DNA of 64,000 nucleotides from DATIYF01 sp035517775 (GTDB lineage Bacteria > Acidobacteriota > Terriglobia > Terriglobales > Acidobacteriaceae). Under the pieces are notes generated by a model that saw only the letters and a list, made by a program, of their open reading frames with translations, did not search any database and had not been told where the DNA came from. Below are positions 18,658-28,300 of the stretch, one piece after another (positions within the stretch are counted from its first letter, which is position 1; each line of letters opens with the position of its first letter). The position numbers were made by a program, and so were the translations under genes. Location: positions 10,948 through 74,947 of the forward strand of contig DATIYF010000102.1 of assembly GCA_035517775.1 (NCBI GenBank), written 5' to 3'.

Positions 18658-20508
18658 TCAGAGCAGTGAAGCGCCTTCCATGGAATCGGGCGCAGCCACA
18701 CCAAGATAATTCAAAATAGTGGGCGCGAGATCAATTATTCGAGCCTGATTGCGGCGAGCCGCCCGGCTCATGAACAGAATTCCGGGCACGGCCTCAGGAT
18801 CAATGATGTGATCGCCGCTCCAGCGGCGGGTGTTGTCGGAGATCAACTCACGCGCAAAGCCGCCAACGGCGCTCTCCCAGGAAACACGAAAGCCGGGGTG
18901 GAAGTTGACCAGCAAATCAGGCGCGTTGTGAGCGAAGGCGCCAGAATATAGCTCCTCGCGTCCCGAAACGCTGCGCACGGCGGGCTTTTGGCTGGCAGCG
19001 TCGGGAAATTCCGCCAGGCCTTGCTGAATAGCGCGGCGAACCCGGTCAGCCTCGGCGCCCTCTTCGATAATGCCGGCGCCCTCGCGGCCTTTCAGATTCA
19101 GATAGATTCCTCCGAGGCCGACGGCATAAGCGGAAGTCTTGGACCAGTCCACCGCCGGAAATCCTTCGCCCATCTCTTCGCTTGGCCGGCGGCCATCCTT
19201 CAGCGCGAGCAGGCCGTTCTGCCAAAGCCAGGTGTTGGTATCGAAGGCGCGGCGAAAGCTGTTGAAGCCGTGATCGGAAAGCACAATCACAAGAGTGTTT
19301 TCGTCCACTTTCTCCAGGGCCGGGGCGAGCAAGGCGTCGCAGCGCTGGTAATGGCTTTCGATCTGAGTTGCAAAGCGCGGCGAAGAATCGCGCTGAAAAC
19401 CAGGATGCCCCCGGTCGCGAAAGCGCCACATCATGTGCTGCACGCGGTCGGGCGTATCGTAGAGCATAAAGAAGAAGCCCTGGTTGAACCGGTCCAGCTC
19501 AAACCGCGCCATGCGCTCGCGCTCGCCCAGCACCAGATTGCAATGTTCGAGATAAGCGGCTTCATCAAGGCGGCCGTTGTTCAGACCGTTGTGATCTTCC
19601 GCCATGCCGAGGGTAGAAAACAGCCCGATGCTTTCCGACAGGTCTTTGGCGTAGGCAGCAGGAGAAGAAACGGGAAACAGCGGCGCTGCGGGATCAAAAT
19701 TCACCGCCGAAAGGTAAAACTCGACGTGCGGCTCAAGTTGGCGCACATAGAAGCGCGCAATTCCGCTTACCGATTGCAGAAGCGAAAGCTTGAACCTGAA
19801 GCGGACCCACTCGCTCCAGCTTTTTTCTGCGACTTCAATCCTCGCGGGTGCGCCTCCCGTTTCGATCAGCAACTTGCGCGCCGATTTCTCCACGCGCACG
19901 TGAATCTCGCAGAGCGCATCCCACGGCGGTGATTGCCGGGTGTTGCGCGGGCCAATGACGTTAGTCTTGAAGTCCAGGCCCGCGGGAAGCCGCACCAGTT
20001 GCTCATTCTCCTGGGCGCAGACGGAAGCATCCTGGGTGTAGAAGGTGCCTTTGCTCTGGCTGCCGCGCATATCGGGCACGCCTACCCCCGCCAGCATACG
20101 TCCGTTCAAAGCCTCGGGTGGAAAAGTGCAGGGGCAACGTAAAACGGTGCTGGGAACTTCTGCCCTGGTAAGCACTTCCCAGAGAGCAACGCCTCTGCGT
20201 TGATTGACCACGCGGGGCGCGGCAAAGGCGCTCTTAGGGCGCTCGAAGCGGCTCAAGCCAGCGTCGGGCTGATAGGTCTGCGGGTCGCGGCTGATGAAGT
20301 CAAAAATTCCGTGGCCGCCGGGATTGGTTCCGGTTGCGAACGAAGACCATGCCACCGGAGTTTGCGCAGGATAAGTTGTTTTGAGCCGGGTGTAACCGCC
20401 GGAAGTTTGAATTCTGGCCAGATTGGGCAGTTCTCCCCGGCGCAGCATGGCTTCTACGATGCTGGGTTCGAGGCCATCCAGACCTATAACGATGACTTTT
20501 TTACGCAA
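18658..20508 (-). CDS. Alkaline-phosphatase-superfamily phosphodiesterase (first of a tandem pair)
   Basis: This 616-residue paralogue of the downstream gene contains KVIVIGLDGLEPSIVEAML, YPAQTPVAWSSFATGTNPGG (nucleophile Thr region) and TLVIVLSDHGFNSFRRAF. An inserted beta-rich region (residues about 150-280) distinguishes it from its neighbour. The start appears to be TTG at 20508, since MRKKVIVIGLDG begins exactly at the conserved strand and there is no upstream ATG in frame nearby. It probably works with the downstream enzyme in one pathway; the substrate is unknown. Confidence 0.85.
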   Translation of the reverse strand: MRKKVIVIGLDGLEPSIVEAMLRRGELPNLARIQTSGGYTRLKTTYPAQTPVAWSSFATGTNPGGHGIFDFISRDPQTYQPDAGLSRFERPKSAFAAPRVVNQRRGVALWEVLTRAEVPSTVLRCPCTFPPEALNGRMLAGVGVPDMRGSQSKGTFYTQDASVCAQENEQLVRLPAGLDFKTNVIGPRNTRQSPPWDALCEIHVRVEKSARKLLIETGGAPARIEVAEKSWSEWVRFRFKLSLLQSVSGIARFYVRQLEPHVEFYLSAVNFDPAAPLFPVSSPAAYAKDLSESIGLFSTLGMAEDHNGLNNGRLDEAAYLEHCNLVLGERERMARFELDRFNQGFFFMLYDTPDRVQHMMWRFRDRGHPGFQRDSSPRFATQIESHYQRCDALLAPALEKVDENTLVIVLSDHGFNSFRRAFDTNTWLWQNGLLALKDGRRPSEEMGEGFPAVDWSKTSAYAVGLGGIYLNLKGREGAGIIEEGAEADRVRRAIQQGLAEFPDAASQKPAVRSVSGREELYSGAFAHNAPDLLVNFHPGFRVSWESAVGGFARELISDNTRRWSGDHIIDPEAVPGILFMSRAARRNQARIIDLAPTILNYLGVAAPDSMEGASLL

Positions 20509-20523
20509 GAACCGGACCTGGAA

Positions 20524-20727
20524 TCAGGAAGTCTCTTTCAGAGTCTCGTTCTCATCCTTAGCTGGCACCGGATCGGAAGCAGTTGGGCGGAAAATTCTCA
20601 CCACTCGAAAGAATGCTGCGACGACTTTGTTCCAGAAGATCAGCAGCAACCCGACCACCCCGGCAAAGCCGGAGGTAACGGTCATGATCTGATCTGGGCC
20701 GCCATAGTAAGCCAGCAGTACCTGCAT
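20524..20727 (-). CDS. Small single-helix membrane protein, unknown function
   Basis: This is a 67-residue protein beginning MQVLLAYYGGPDQIM. It has one hydrophobic helix at about residues 17-37 and a charged C-terminal tail. GAGGGG lies about eight bases before the ATG at 20727. It ends 15 bases before the phosphodiesterase gene and probably heads that operon. The context suggests a membrane anchor or partner, but I do not recognise the family. Confidence 0.6.
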   Translation of the reverse strand: MQVLLAYYGGPDQIMTVTSGFAGVVGLLLIFWNKVVAAFFRVVRIFRPTASDPVPAKDENETLKETS

Positions 20728-20808
20728 CGCTTGTCCCCTCAGGAAGCAGATTTTCACCCTGGAATAGGCTGTTTCTGATCTTACCACCCTAAGGATGGAC
20801 TCTGACGA

Positions 20809-23232
20809 CTAATTGAGCTTTTTTTGGCCCATCAGTGTCGTGCCGGCAACCGGCGCTTCAACGGCCTCATCGGCCGTGATCTGGTAACTGGTGCCAGCGG
20901 CGGCGAAGCGGCCATTCCAATCAGAAACCCGGATGTAAAGATCCGCGGGGGCTTCGCCCCTGCCCGGCACACGTACCTGCAAACGCGAAGCCGATTGCAC
21001 GCCCGGGCGGATGTCATCATTCACGCAGGCATCATCGAATGCTTCCGGCGTAGCGTCCGAGGTGCCCGGCAAGGGCAGGTGGTCATCCTCGGTGTTGCGG
21101 CAGGTCAATAGAATCCGCCCCTGGGCATCCTCCACCGCCAGAACTGAGTCCAGAGCCCCCGCACCCTCAGACTTGAGGTCGTGCACCTCGAGGGTCACCG
21201 CCGCTCCCGGACTTGCATGCAGCAGGTAGTAATCGTTCACGCGGGCGGGCTCCGTGAGGCTGCGCACGTATTCGATATGGGTCCTGCCATTCGGGTTCAG
21301 GTTCACCGCCTGCTCAATACCCTCTTTCTCCATTTGCCGCCCCGCCAGCAAATCAAGCAGATCGTTGGTAAGCTTGCCCACAATCTCCTCTCCCTGGGGA
21401 GCGTTGATCAGGTTGTGCGCTTCACTGGGATCGCTTTGCCAGTCGTAGAGCTGATTCCCCAACTGCTTGTGCATGATGAGGTGCCACCGCCCGGAGATGA
21501 CGGATCTCATAGCGCCTTGCAGGTCGGTGGGGACAGGGAATTGCTCTTCGTGCTTCAAGTCGAGATCCAAGGCGTTGTATGACAATTCGGCCAGCGCCGT
21601 GCCGTCACTGTCCGGCAACGGGCTGGCCCACAGGTTTGCCAGCGAATCTCCGGGAAACCGCCACTGCATTTTACCCGGCAGCCAGGAACTCAGAGTAACG
21701 GGAAGAAACGAGCTGCTGACCACCCGCGCGACCCTGACCCCCGCGGGTATGTGACCGGGATACCAGAAAATCAGCGGCACATGGATAAGGGGCCAATATA
21801 AAGATTTGCCATGCCCTGTCAGACCATGCTCGCCCAGCATCTCTCCGTGGTCGCCGACAATCACGACCAGAGTGTTTTGCCCCATACCGCGCCGTGTCAG
21901 TTCTGCCATCAGCCGGCCGATGCAATCGTCAACGTACTTTACTCCGTCGTCGTAGCGGTCCCCGCGCTGGTCTTGCCCCCATGCCGGCTTGGAGTACGAG
22001 GGCGGCCCGCCATAAGGAAAGTGAACATCAAAGTAGTTTAAGACTGCAAAAAAAGGGTGCGCTTGTGGGCTGTTCCCGATCCAATGCAGCACTTCCCGGT
22101 CAATCTCTTCTCCTCGTTTTCGGGGGGGATGGCTTTTTACCATCCACGCCTCCCCCGACCTCTCGGCATCGAAATCCAGAGCCCCGCCCACGTGCAGCCA
22201 GGCAAGCAGGCGCAAAACAATGTTGTGAGGCAGGATCCAGCGTACAAATTCGCGGCCAAAGACGGTGCGGCTCACCATATCTGCCGGTGAAAAGAAGTAA
22301 TCCTCAAAATGGATGAAGCCCGGCCCAAAGCCAAGGTCACGGTCGAAATAAACCCGATTGGCTGAGAAGGCGGCGGTACGATATCCCCTTCGTTCCAGCT
22401 CTTCTCCGATCATGGGAGACTTGATAAGTCTGCCGCCGTTCCAAAGCGGCATGGGAGGGACCCGGCCCAAGCCGTCTTCAAAGGGGTAGCTGCCCGTTAG
22501 CAGCGAGACGTGCGCCGGAAAGGTCCAGGAAGTTGCGGAAACGGCATTTTCAAACAAAACGCCCTCGCGCGCCAGCCGATCTATATTGGGGGTAGTTTCG
22601 CGGGAGTAGCCGTATGCGGAGACATGATCGGCACGCAGCGTGTCAACGATAATCACCAGCACGTTGGGGGAGCCGGGTTTGGCCGCCGGCAGCGCCGCCA
22701 ATGCGCGGTGTTCCTGAAACCTGCGGCTGCAGGGCACAGCTATTAACACCGCAACGAATATCGTGACCAGAACGGGCAGACTACGCCGTACTGGGCCGGC
22801 AATTGGAGCCTCATAGCGCTTCGCGCGCTGAGATAAGAATGTCCCCAGCCCTACCGCCAACAAAAAGCAGGCGCTGTGGTAAAGGCGCCGAGGAACCAGC
22901 AGCCAGTCGTAAACCGTAAGGCTGACAAAGAAAAACACCGCGGCCTGGAACACGGGGAGGCCGCGCCACAGCCGCGAACCCAACATGAGCCCGGCGGCAA
23001 TGGAGAGAAAAACCGCTAGATCTACGAGCGGGGAAATCCACAAGATGGGCGTTGAGACGTGGATCGTCACGCCCCACTGGCGCCAATCGATTCGCTGAAA
23101 CAGAAGCAATCCCAGGCCTTCAACCAAGCCGGCTGCAATTCCGAACCATGCCGCCAGCAGCAGCGGCACGAGTCTGCCTGAGGAGGTTTCCGAAGTGCTG
23201 GAATGGCGTGTCCCGGTCAGGTGTAGTCCCAT
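20809..23232 (-). CDS. Membrane sulfatase/phosphotransferase-like protein
   Basis: Residues about 20-190 hold several membrane helices. A sulfatase-type catalytic domain begins at PNVLVIIVDTLRADHVSAYG. The nucleophile region reads SATSWTFPAHVSLLTG. There is no Cys or Ser in a C/S-x-P-x-R formylglycine motif, and Thr237 is the candidate nucleophile, as in LtaS/phosphoethanolamine transferase relatives. TLVVIVGDHGEMLGEHGLTG supplies the other metal ligands. A beta-rich C-terminal domain (about residues 660-800) follows. The 807-residue protein may transfer or hydrolyse phospho- or sulfo-groups at the outer face of the inner membrane. M at 23232 was chosen as the start. Confidence 0.8.
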   Translation of the reverse strand: MGLHLTGTRHSSTSETSSGRLVPLLLAAWFGIAAGLVEGLGLLLFQRIDWRQWGVTIHVSTPILWISPLVDLAVFLSIAAGLMLGSRLWRGLPVFQAAVFFFVSLTVYDWLLVPRRLYHSACFLLAVGLGTFLSQRAKRYEAPIAGPVRRSLPVLVTIFVAVLIAVPCSRRFQEHRALAALPAAKPGSPNVLVIIVDTLRADHVSAYGYSRETTPNIDRLAREGVLFENAVSATSWTFPAHVSLLTGSYPFEDGLGRVPPMPLWNGGRLIKSPMIGEELERRGYRTAAFSANRVYFDRDLGFGPGFIHFEDYFFSPADMVSRTVFGREFVRWILPHNIVLRLLAWLHVGGALDFDAERSGEAWMVKSHPPRKRGEEIDREVLHWIGNSPQAHPFFAVLNYFDVHFPYGGPPSYSKPAWGQDQRGDRYDDGVKYVDDCIGRLMAELTRRGMGQNTLVVIVGDHGEMLGEHGLTGHGKSLYWPLIHVPLIFWYPGHIPAGVRVARVVSSSFLPVTLSSWLPGKMQWRFPGDSLANLWASPLPDSDGTALAELSYNALDLDLKHEEQFPVPTDLQGAMRSVISGRWHLIMHKQLGNQLYDWQSDPSEAHNLINAPQGEEIVGKLTNDLLDLLAGRQMEKEGIEQAVNLNPNGRTHIEYVRSLTEPARVNDYYLLHASPGAAVTLEVHDLKSEGAGALDSVLAVEDAQGRILLTCRNTEDDHLPLPGTSDATPEAFDDACVNDDIRPGVQSASRLQVRVPGRGEAPADLYIRVSDWNGRFAAAGTSYQITADEAVEAPVAGTTLMGQKKLN

Positions 23233-23370
23233 TCTGGTCCCGCTCTCGGTACAGGACCGCCCGCGGGCGCGCACAAAAGTTTACATCAGGAGTTGCTTTG
23301 GCGGTGGCGGAATGAATTCCCGGCTCCGCTTGCATTGTCAGCAGTATCTGCTTGCAGGCCACCCCCTGGC

Positions 23371-24237
23371 CTAATGCGCCAAGAGAAATCCCGTGACCAG
23401 AAGAACTCCAAAGGCAATTGCATGACCCAACTCCGTCCACCCCAGGCGATGGATGGCGAGAGGCCGCGGCTCTTGCGCCAGCCAGATCATGCCGCGCACC
23501 AGAACCGGAACAAATGCTATCAAGGTGAACCAGGGCAACAGACCAAGATAGCAGGCCAACCCGAGAACAATGGCGGCGGCCAGATGTCCGGCAACAAACG
23601 GCCAGCCGCGCGCGAGCTTTTCGTGAGGCCGCAGCTTGGCGCCGTGAATTCTCAACTGAACAAAGCTTATCTGGTTGGCCGCAAACATCCAGTTAAGCAG
23701 CCAAAGAGCGGCAGCAGTGGCGTCAACCTTACCAATGGCCACGCAGTAAGCGGCAGGAGCAGTCACAGACAATCCGGCCGCCCCAATCAACTGGGCGCTG
23801 AGCCGGGCGCTCCTGCGGAATTTGTTGATCAGCCCCTGAAGGGCAAAGGCCAGCCCGGCAGCGGCTCCCAGCCACAGGACTTGGAGGCTGCCGCCCAGCC
23901 GGAAGAGCACGGCCAATGCCGTCGCGGCCAGCGATAAGAAAGCAAGCGCGACTCGGGCTGCGATGCGTCGTTCGTCGTGAGAGGAGGCGCGCATGGGGCC
24001 GGCGCCCGACAAGCTTTCCAGCGGGGTGCGAGCCCAGAACAAGGCAATGGTGGCGATGGTGAGGGGAAGCAGGGGCAAGCCGCGGCCTGCGTGCGTCCGG
24101 CCGACGGCGATGCCCGTGGCCAGCGGCACCAGCAGAATTCCCCACGCTCCGTGCTCGCGGGGCATGATCAAGGCACGGCGCCGCGTATCAGAAACAACCG
24201 CAAGGTCCGGCCGTTCTATGGTCGCAGGTGCTTCCAT
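23371..24237 (-). CDS. YwiC-like integral membrane protein
   Basis: This 288-residue protein has about eight hydrophobic segments and the family's N-terminal signature IMPREHGAWGILLVPLATG. Later segments such as FVAGHLAAAIVLGLACYLG fit the YwiC-like family. In Bacillus the ywiC gene lies near nitrate-respiration genes, and the molecular role is unknown. Here it sits downstream of the DHOD-like/pyruvate oxidoreductase pair on the same strand with a short gap, so co-transcription with that anaerobic block is possible. Confidence 0.82.
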   Translation of the reverse strand: MEAPATIERPDLAVVSDTRRRALIMPREHGAWGILLVPLATGIAVGRTHAGRGLPLLPLTIATIALFWARTPLESLSGAGPMRASSHDERRIAARVALAFLSLAATALAVLFRLGGSLQVLWLGAAAGLAFALQGLINKFRRSARLSAQLIGAAGLSVTAPAAYCVAIGKVDATAAALWLLNWMFAANQISFVQLRIHGAKLRPHEKLARGWPFVAGHLAAAIVLGLACYLGLLPWFTLIAFVPVLVRGMIWLAQEPRPLAIHRLGWTELGHAIAFGVLLVTGFLLAH

Positions 24238-24273
24238 CTTGCAGATTCGCCGGGATCTGGAATTCGAGGGCGG

Positions 24274-25302
24274 CTAGCGGTGCATACGCTCGCCGTCGCC
24301 AAAGTGCACATGCTGCATGCCCTTGACGGCGCGCATGTACTGGGCGCGCTCGAAAGCGGAAGGATCAGGGCAACGCAGCTGGCTCATACTGCCACGCATC
24401 TGGCGAACCGATTCGTACTCATGCTCCTCCATCCAGTCGCGCACTCCATGTTCGACCACGCCAAGATATCCGACTCCATTGCGCAGCAGGGCCGAGCACA
24501 TCATGGTAACGCTCGCGCCGACCATGAGCAGCTTGATTACGTCCTCCGATCCATGGAGTCCGCCGGTCGCGGCGAGGTCTGCTTTCAGCCGCCCGTATAG
24601 TATGCCAATCCAGGTCAGCGGCAGGCGCAGGGCCTGCGGAGTACTGAGCAGCACATTGGGCTTGATCTCGAGCTCTGCCAGATCAATATCCGGCTGGTAG
24701 AAGCGATTGAACAGAACCAATGCGTTCGCGCCCGCCTTATCCAGCTTTCGCGCCATGTACGCCATGTTGCTGAAGAATGGGCTGAGCTTCACCGCCACTG
24801 GAATGGAAACGGCTGACTTCACCGCCATCACAATGTCGCGATACTGGCGTTCGACCTCCGCGCCGGGAAGCTCGGTGTCGGTCGGCAGGAAGTAGATGTT
24901 GCACTCGAGAGCGTCGGCGCCTGCCTCTTCGATTTGCCTGGCATATTCGGTCCAACCGCCCGGGGTGGCCCCGTTGAGGCTGGCAATAATCGGGACGGAC
25001 ACCGCCTCCTTGGCGCGCCGGATGTGATTTAGATAGCCTTCCGGCCCCAGGCGGAATTCGCTGGCCTGAGGAAAGTAAGTCAGCGATTCCGCAAAACTCT
25101 CCGTGCCCGCGGAGAGGTGATAGTCCAGCTCCAGGCTTTCCTGGCGCAACTGCTCCTCGAAGAGCGAATAGAGCACAACTGCGGAGGCGCCCGAATCCTC
25201 AAGCCGGCGAATGCCATCGAGCTCCTGCGAAAGCGGTGACGCCGAGGCCACCAGCGGAGTGCGCAACTGCAAGCCAAGATAAGTGGTGGTCAGGTCAATC
25301 AT
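24274..25302 (-). CDS. Dihydroorotate dehydrogenase-like protein
   Basis: This 342-residue FMN TIM-barrel protein is related to class 1B dihydroorotate dehydrogenase. LGLQLRTPLVASASPLSQEL, PIIASLNGATPGGWTEYA, ALECNIYFLPTD (Asn), IPVAVKLSPFFSNMA (Lys) and AATGGLHGSEDVIKLLMVGA (phosphate-binding loop) are visible. The usual pyrimidine-pathway catalytic Cys/Ser loop differs, and no pyr genes are nearby. It follows the pyruvate:ferredoxin oxidoreductase by 15 bases, a pairing common in anaerobes and acidobacteria, so a role in ferredoxin/NAD redox exchange is more likely than pyrimidine synthesis (inference). Confidence 0.85.
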   Translation of the reverse strand: MIDLTTTYLGLQLRTPLVASASPLSQELDGIRRLEDSGASAVVLYSLFEEQLRQESLELDYHLSAGTESFAESLTYFPQASEFRLGPEGYLNHIRRAKEAVSVPIIASLNGATPGGWTEYARQIEEAGADALECNIYFLPTDTELPGAEVERQYRDIVMAVKSAVSIPVAVKLSPFFSNMAYMARKLDKAGANALVLFNRFYQPDIDLAELEIKPNVLLSTPQALRLPLTWIGILYGRLKADLAATGGLHGSEDVIKLLMVGASVTMMCSALLRNGVGYLGVVEHGVRDWMEEHEYESVRQMRGSMSQLRCPDPSAFERAQYMRAVKGMQHVHFGDGERMHR

Positions 25303-25317
25303 GGTTCCTCCTCACAG

Positions 25318-28300
25318 TTACGACTTGCTTCCCACAAGGCTGGGTTGATCTTGGGCCGTGGAAGCAGCCGGCTGCGCCGGGCGCTCGGCTTTGGCGCCCT
25401 CTGCAACCGGCTTTCGCTGTGCCAGGTACTCGTACAGCCGGTAGCGGGTGTCGGCATCGTGCTGGGCCTCGCGCCACAGCCGCTTGGCGTCTTCCGGTCT
25501 GCTCTTGGTCAGCATCTTGAAGCGCGTTTCCATGAGCATGAAGTCCTGCACCTTGCGGGTGGGGGCGCGCGAATCCAGCATCAGCGGATTCTCGCCGGCC
25601 GCACCACGCTCGGGATGATAGCGGTAGAGCAGCCACTGGCCGGAATCTACGGCCATTTTCTGATCGCTCATGGCGGTCGTCATGTTGATGCCGTGGGCAA
25701 TGCAGTGCGAATAGGCGATGATGATGCTCGGGCCGTTGTAAGCCTCCGCCTCAAGAAATGCTCTGAGCGTGTGCTCGTCCTTGGCTCCCATGGCCACGCT
25801 GGCCACATAAACATTGCCGTAGCTCATGGCCATCAGGCCAAGGTCCTTCTTGGGCGCGGGTTTGCCGCCGGCGGCAAATTTGGCGACCGCCGCGCGCGGA
25901 GTGGACTTGGAAGCCTGCCCTCCGGTGTTCGAGTACACTTCGGTATCGAGCACCAGAATGTTGACGTTGCGGCCGCTGGCCAGCACGTGGTCCAGGCCGC
26001 CGTAACCGATGTCGTAGGCCCAGCCATCACCCCCCACGATCCAGACGCTCTTTTTCACCAGCATGTCAGCCACCGCCGAAAGCTGTCTCGCCTCCGTCGA
26101 GTCCAGGCTCTTCAGCTTTTCTTTCAGCAGGTCCACGCGCTCACGTTGCTCGAAAATTTCTGCCTCGTCTTTCTGGGGAGCAGTCACCAGCGCCGTGGCG
26201 AACTCTTCCCCGATGGATCCTGCCAGACGGCGCACCAACTCCTGTGCGTACTCGGTCTGCTTGTCAATGGAAACGCGGAAGCCCAGGCCGAATTCGGCGT
26301 TATCTTCGAAAAGAGAGTTCGACCAAGCCGGGCCGCGGCCGTCTTTGTTCTTGGCCCAGGGAGTAGTCGGCAGGTTGCCGCCGTAAATAGAGGAACATCC
26401 GGTGGCATTGGCCACCACTGCGCGATCACCGAAAAGCTGCGAGACCAGCTTGAGATAGGGCGTCTCGCCGCAGCCGGAACAGGCCCCGGAGAATTCGAAC
26501 AGCGGCTCCTGGATCTGCTGCTGGCGGATCGCCCCCACTTTGATCTGGCGGCGGTCGAGTTCCGGCAGCTCGAGAAAGAATTTCCAGTTCTCGCTTTCCG
26601 CGGCGCGCAGAGGCGGCTGCGGCATCATGTTGATGGCCTTCAGCCGGGTCTCGCTCTTGTTCTTCGCCGGGCAGATATCCACGCAGATGCCGCAACCGGT
26701 GCAATCTTCGGGGGCAACTTGAATGGTAAATTTCAACCCGTGAAATTCCTTGTCGCGGGCTTCGGTGGACTTGAAGGTCTTCGGCGCACCGTCGAGATTC
26801 TTGGAGTCATAAACCTTGATGCGGATTACTGCATGCGGGCACACCATGGCGCACTTGCCGCACTGGATGCAGACCTTCTCATCCCAGGCGGGAATTTCCA
26901 GCGCAATATTGCGCTTTTCCCATTTCGCCGTGCCGGTGGGAAAGGTTCCGTCGGGAGAAAAGGCGCTCACCGGCAGCGCGTCGCCGCGGCCGGCATAGAT
27001 TTCTCCCAGCACGTTCCTCTCAAATGCCGGCGCTTCTGGCGCAAAGGGCGCCGGCATGGTGATCCGGCTTGTTGCCGCATCGGGAATCTTGACCTCAAAC
27101 AAATGCGACAAGGTCTCATCCACCGCTAGCATGTTGCGCTTCACGATCTCCTCGCCCTTGCGGCCGTAAGTATCGCGAATGGATTGGCGAATGGCCTCGA
27201 TCGCTTCTTCTCGCGGCAGGACCTTTGAGATCGCGAAGAAGCAGACTTGCATGATCGTGTTCATCCGCGAGCCCATGCCGGTATCGCGCGCCACCTGGTA
27301 GGCATCTATGACATAAAACTTCGCTCGCTTTGCAAGCAGCTGTTGTTGCACTTCACGCGGCAGGTGCTCCCAGACCTCATTGGGGCCGAACGGACTGTTA
27401 AGCAGGAAAACGCCCCCCGGCACCAGCGTGCTCAGCAGGTCGTAGCGCTCCAGGAAAATCCATTGATGGCAGGCCACGAAGTTGGCCCTGGAAACCAGGT
27501 AGGAGGAGCGGATCGGCTTCGGTCCGAAGCGCAGGTGCGAAACCGTCATCGCCCCGGACTTCTTCGAGTCATAAACAAAATACCCCTGCGCGTAGTTTTC
27601 GGTATTCTCGCCGATGATTTTGATGGAATTCTTGTTCGCCCCTACGGTGCCGTCCGCTCCCAGGCCGTAGAACATGGCTCGCACTACACTTTCCGGCTCG
27701 ACCGAAAATTCCGGATCGTACTTCAGGCTGCTGTGACTGACGTCGTCTTCAATACCGATCGTGAAGTGCTCTTTCGCTTGCGCCGCCGAGAGATTATCGA
27801 ATACAGCCTTGACCATCGCCGGAGTAAATTCTTTCGAGGAAAGGCCATAGCGGCCGCCGACGATCAGCGGAGCCTGCTTCAGCTGGCCGCAGCCGTGCTT
27901 GAGCCCCTCATGGATCGCATTCACCACATCGAGATAAAGCGGCTCGCCAATCGCGCCCGACTCCTTGGTGCGGTCGAGCACGGCAATCTTGCGAACGCTG
28001 GCCGGTAAGGCCTGGAAGAAAGCCTGCACGGAAAATGGCCGGTACAAGCGGACCTTCAGCAATCCGACCTTCTCGCCACCGGCATTGAGGTATTCGACGG
28101 TCTCTTCAGCGGCTTCGGCTCCCGATCCCATCATGATGATTACGCGCTCGGCATCGCCTGCGCCAACATAATCAAAGAGATGGTAGGAGCGGCCCACCCT
28201 CTCGGCAAGCTTGTCCATCACTGCCTGCACCCTGGCGGGGCAGGCCTCGTAGTAGGGATTGCAGGCCTCGCGTATCTGGAAAAAGACATCCGGGTTCTGT

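Noticed and set aside
25345..27129. 594-codon open frame on the plus strand
   Set aside because: Antisense to pyruvate:ferredoxin oxidoreductase; no recognisable motif.
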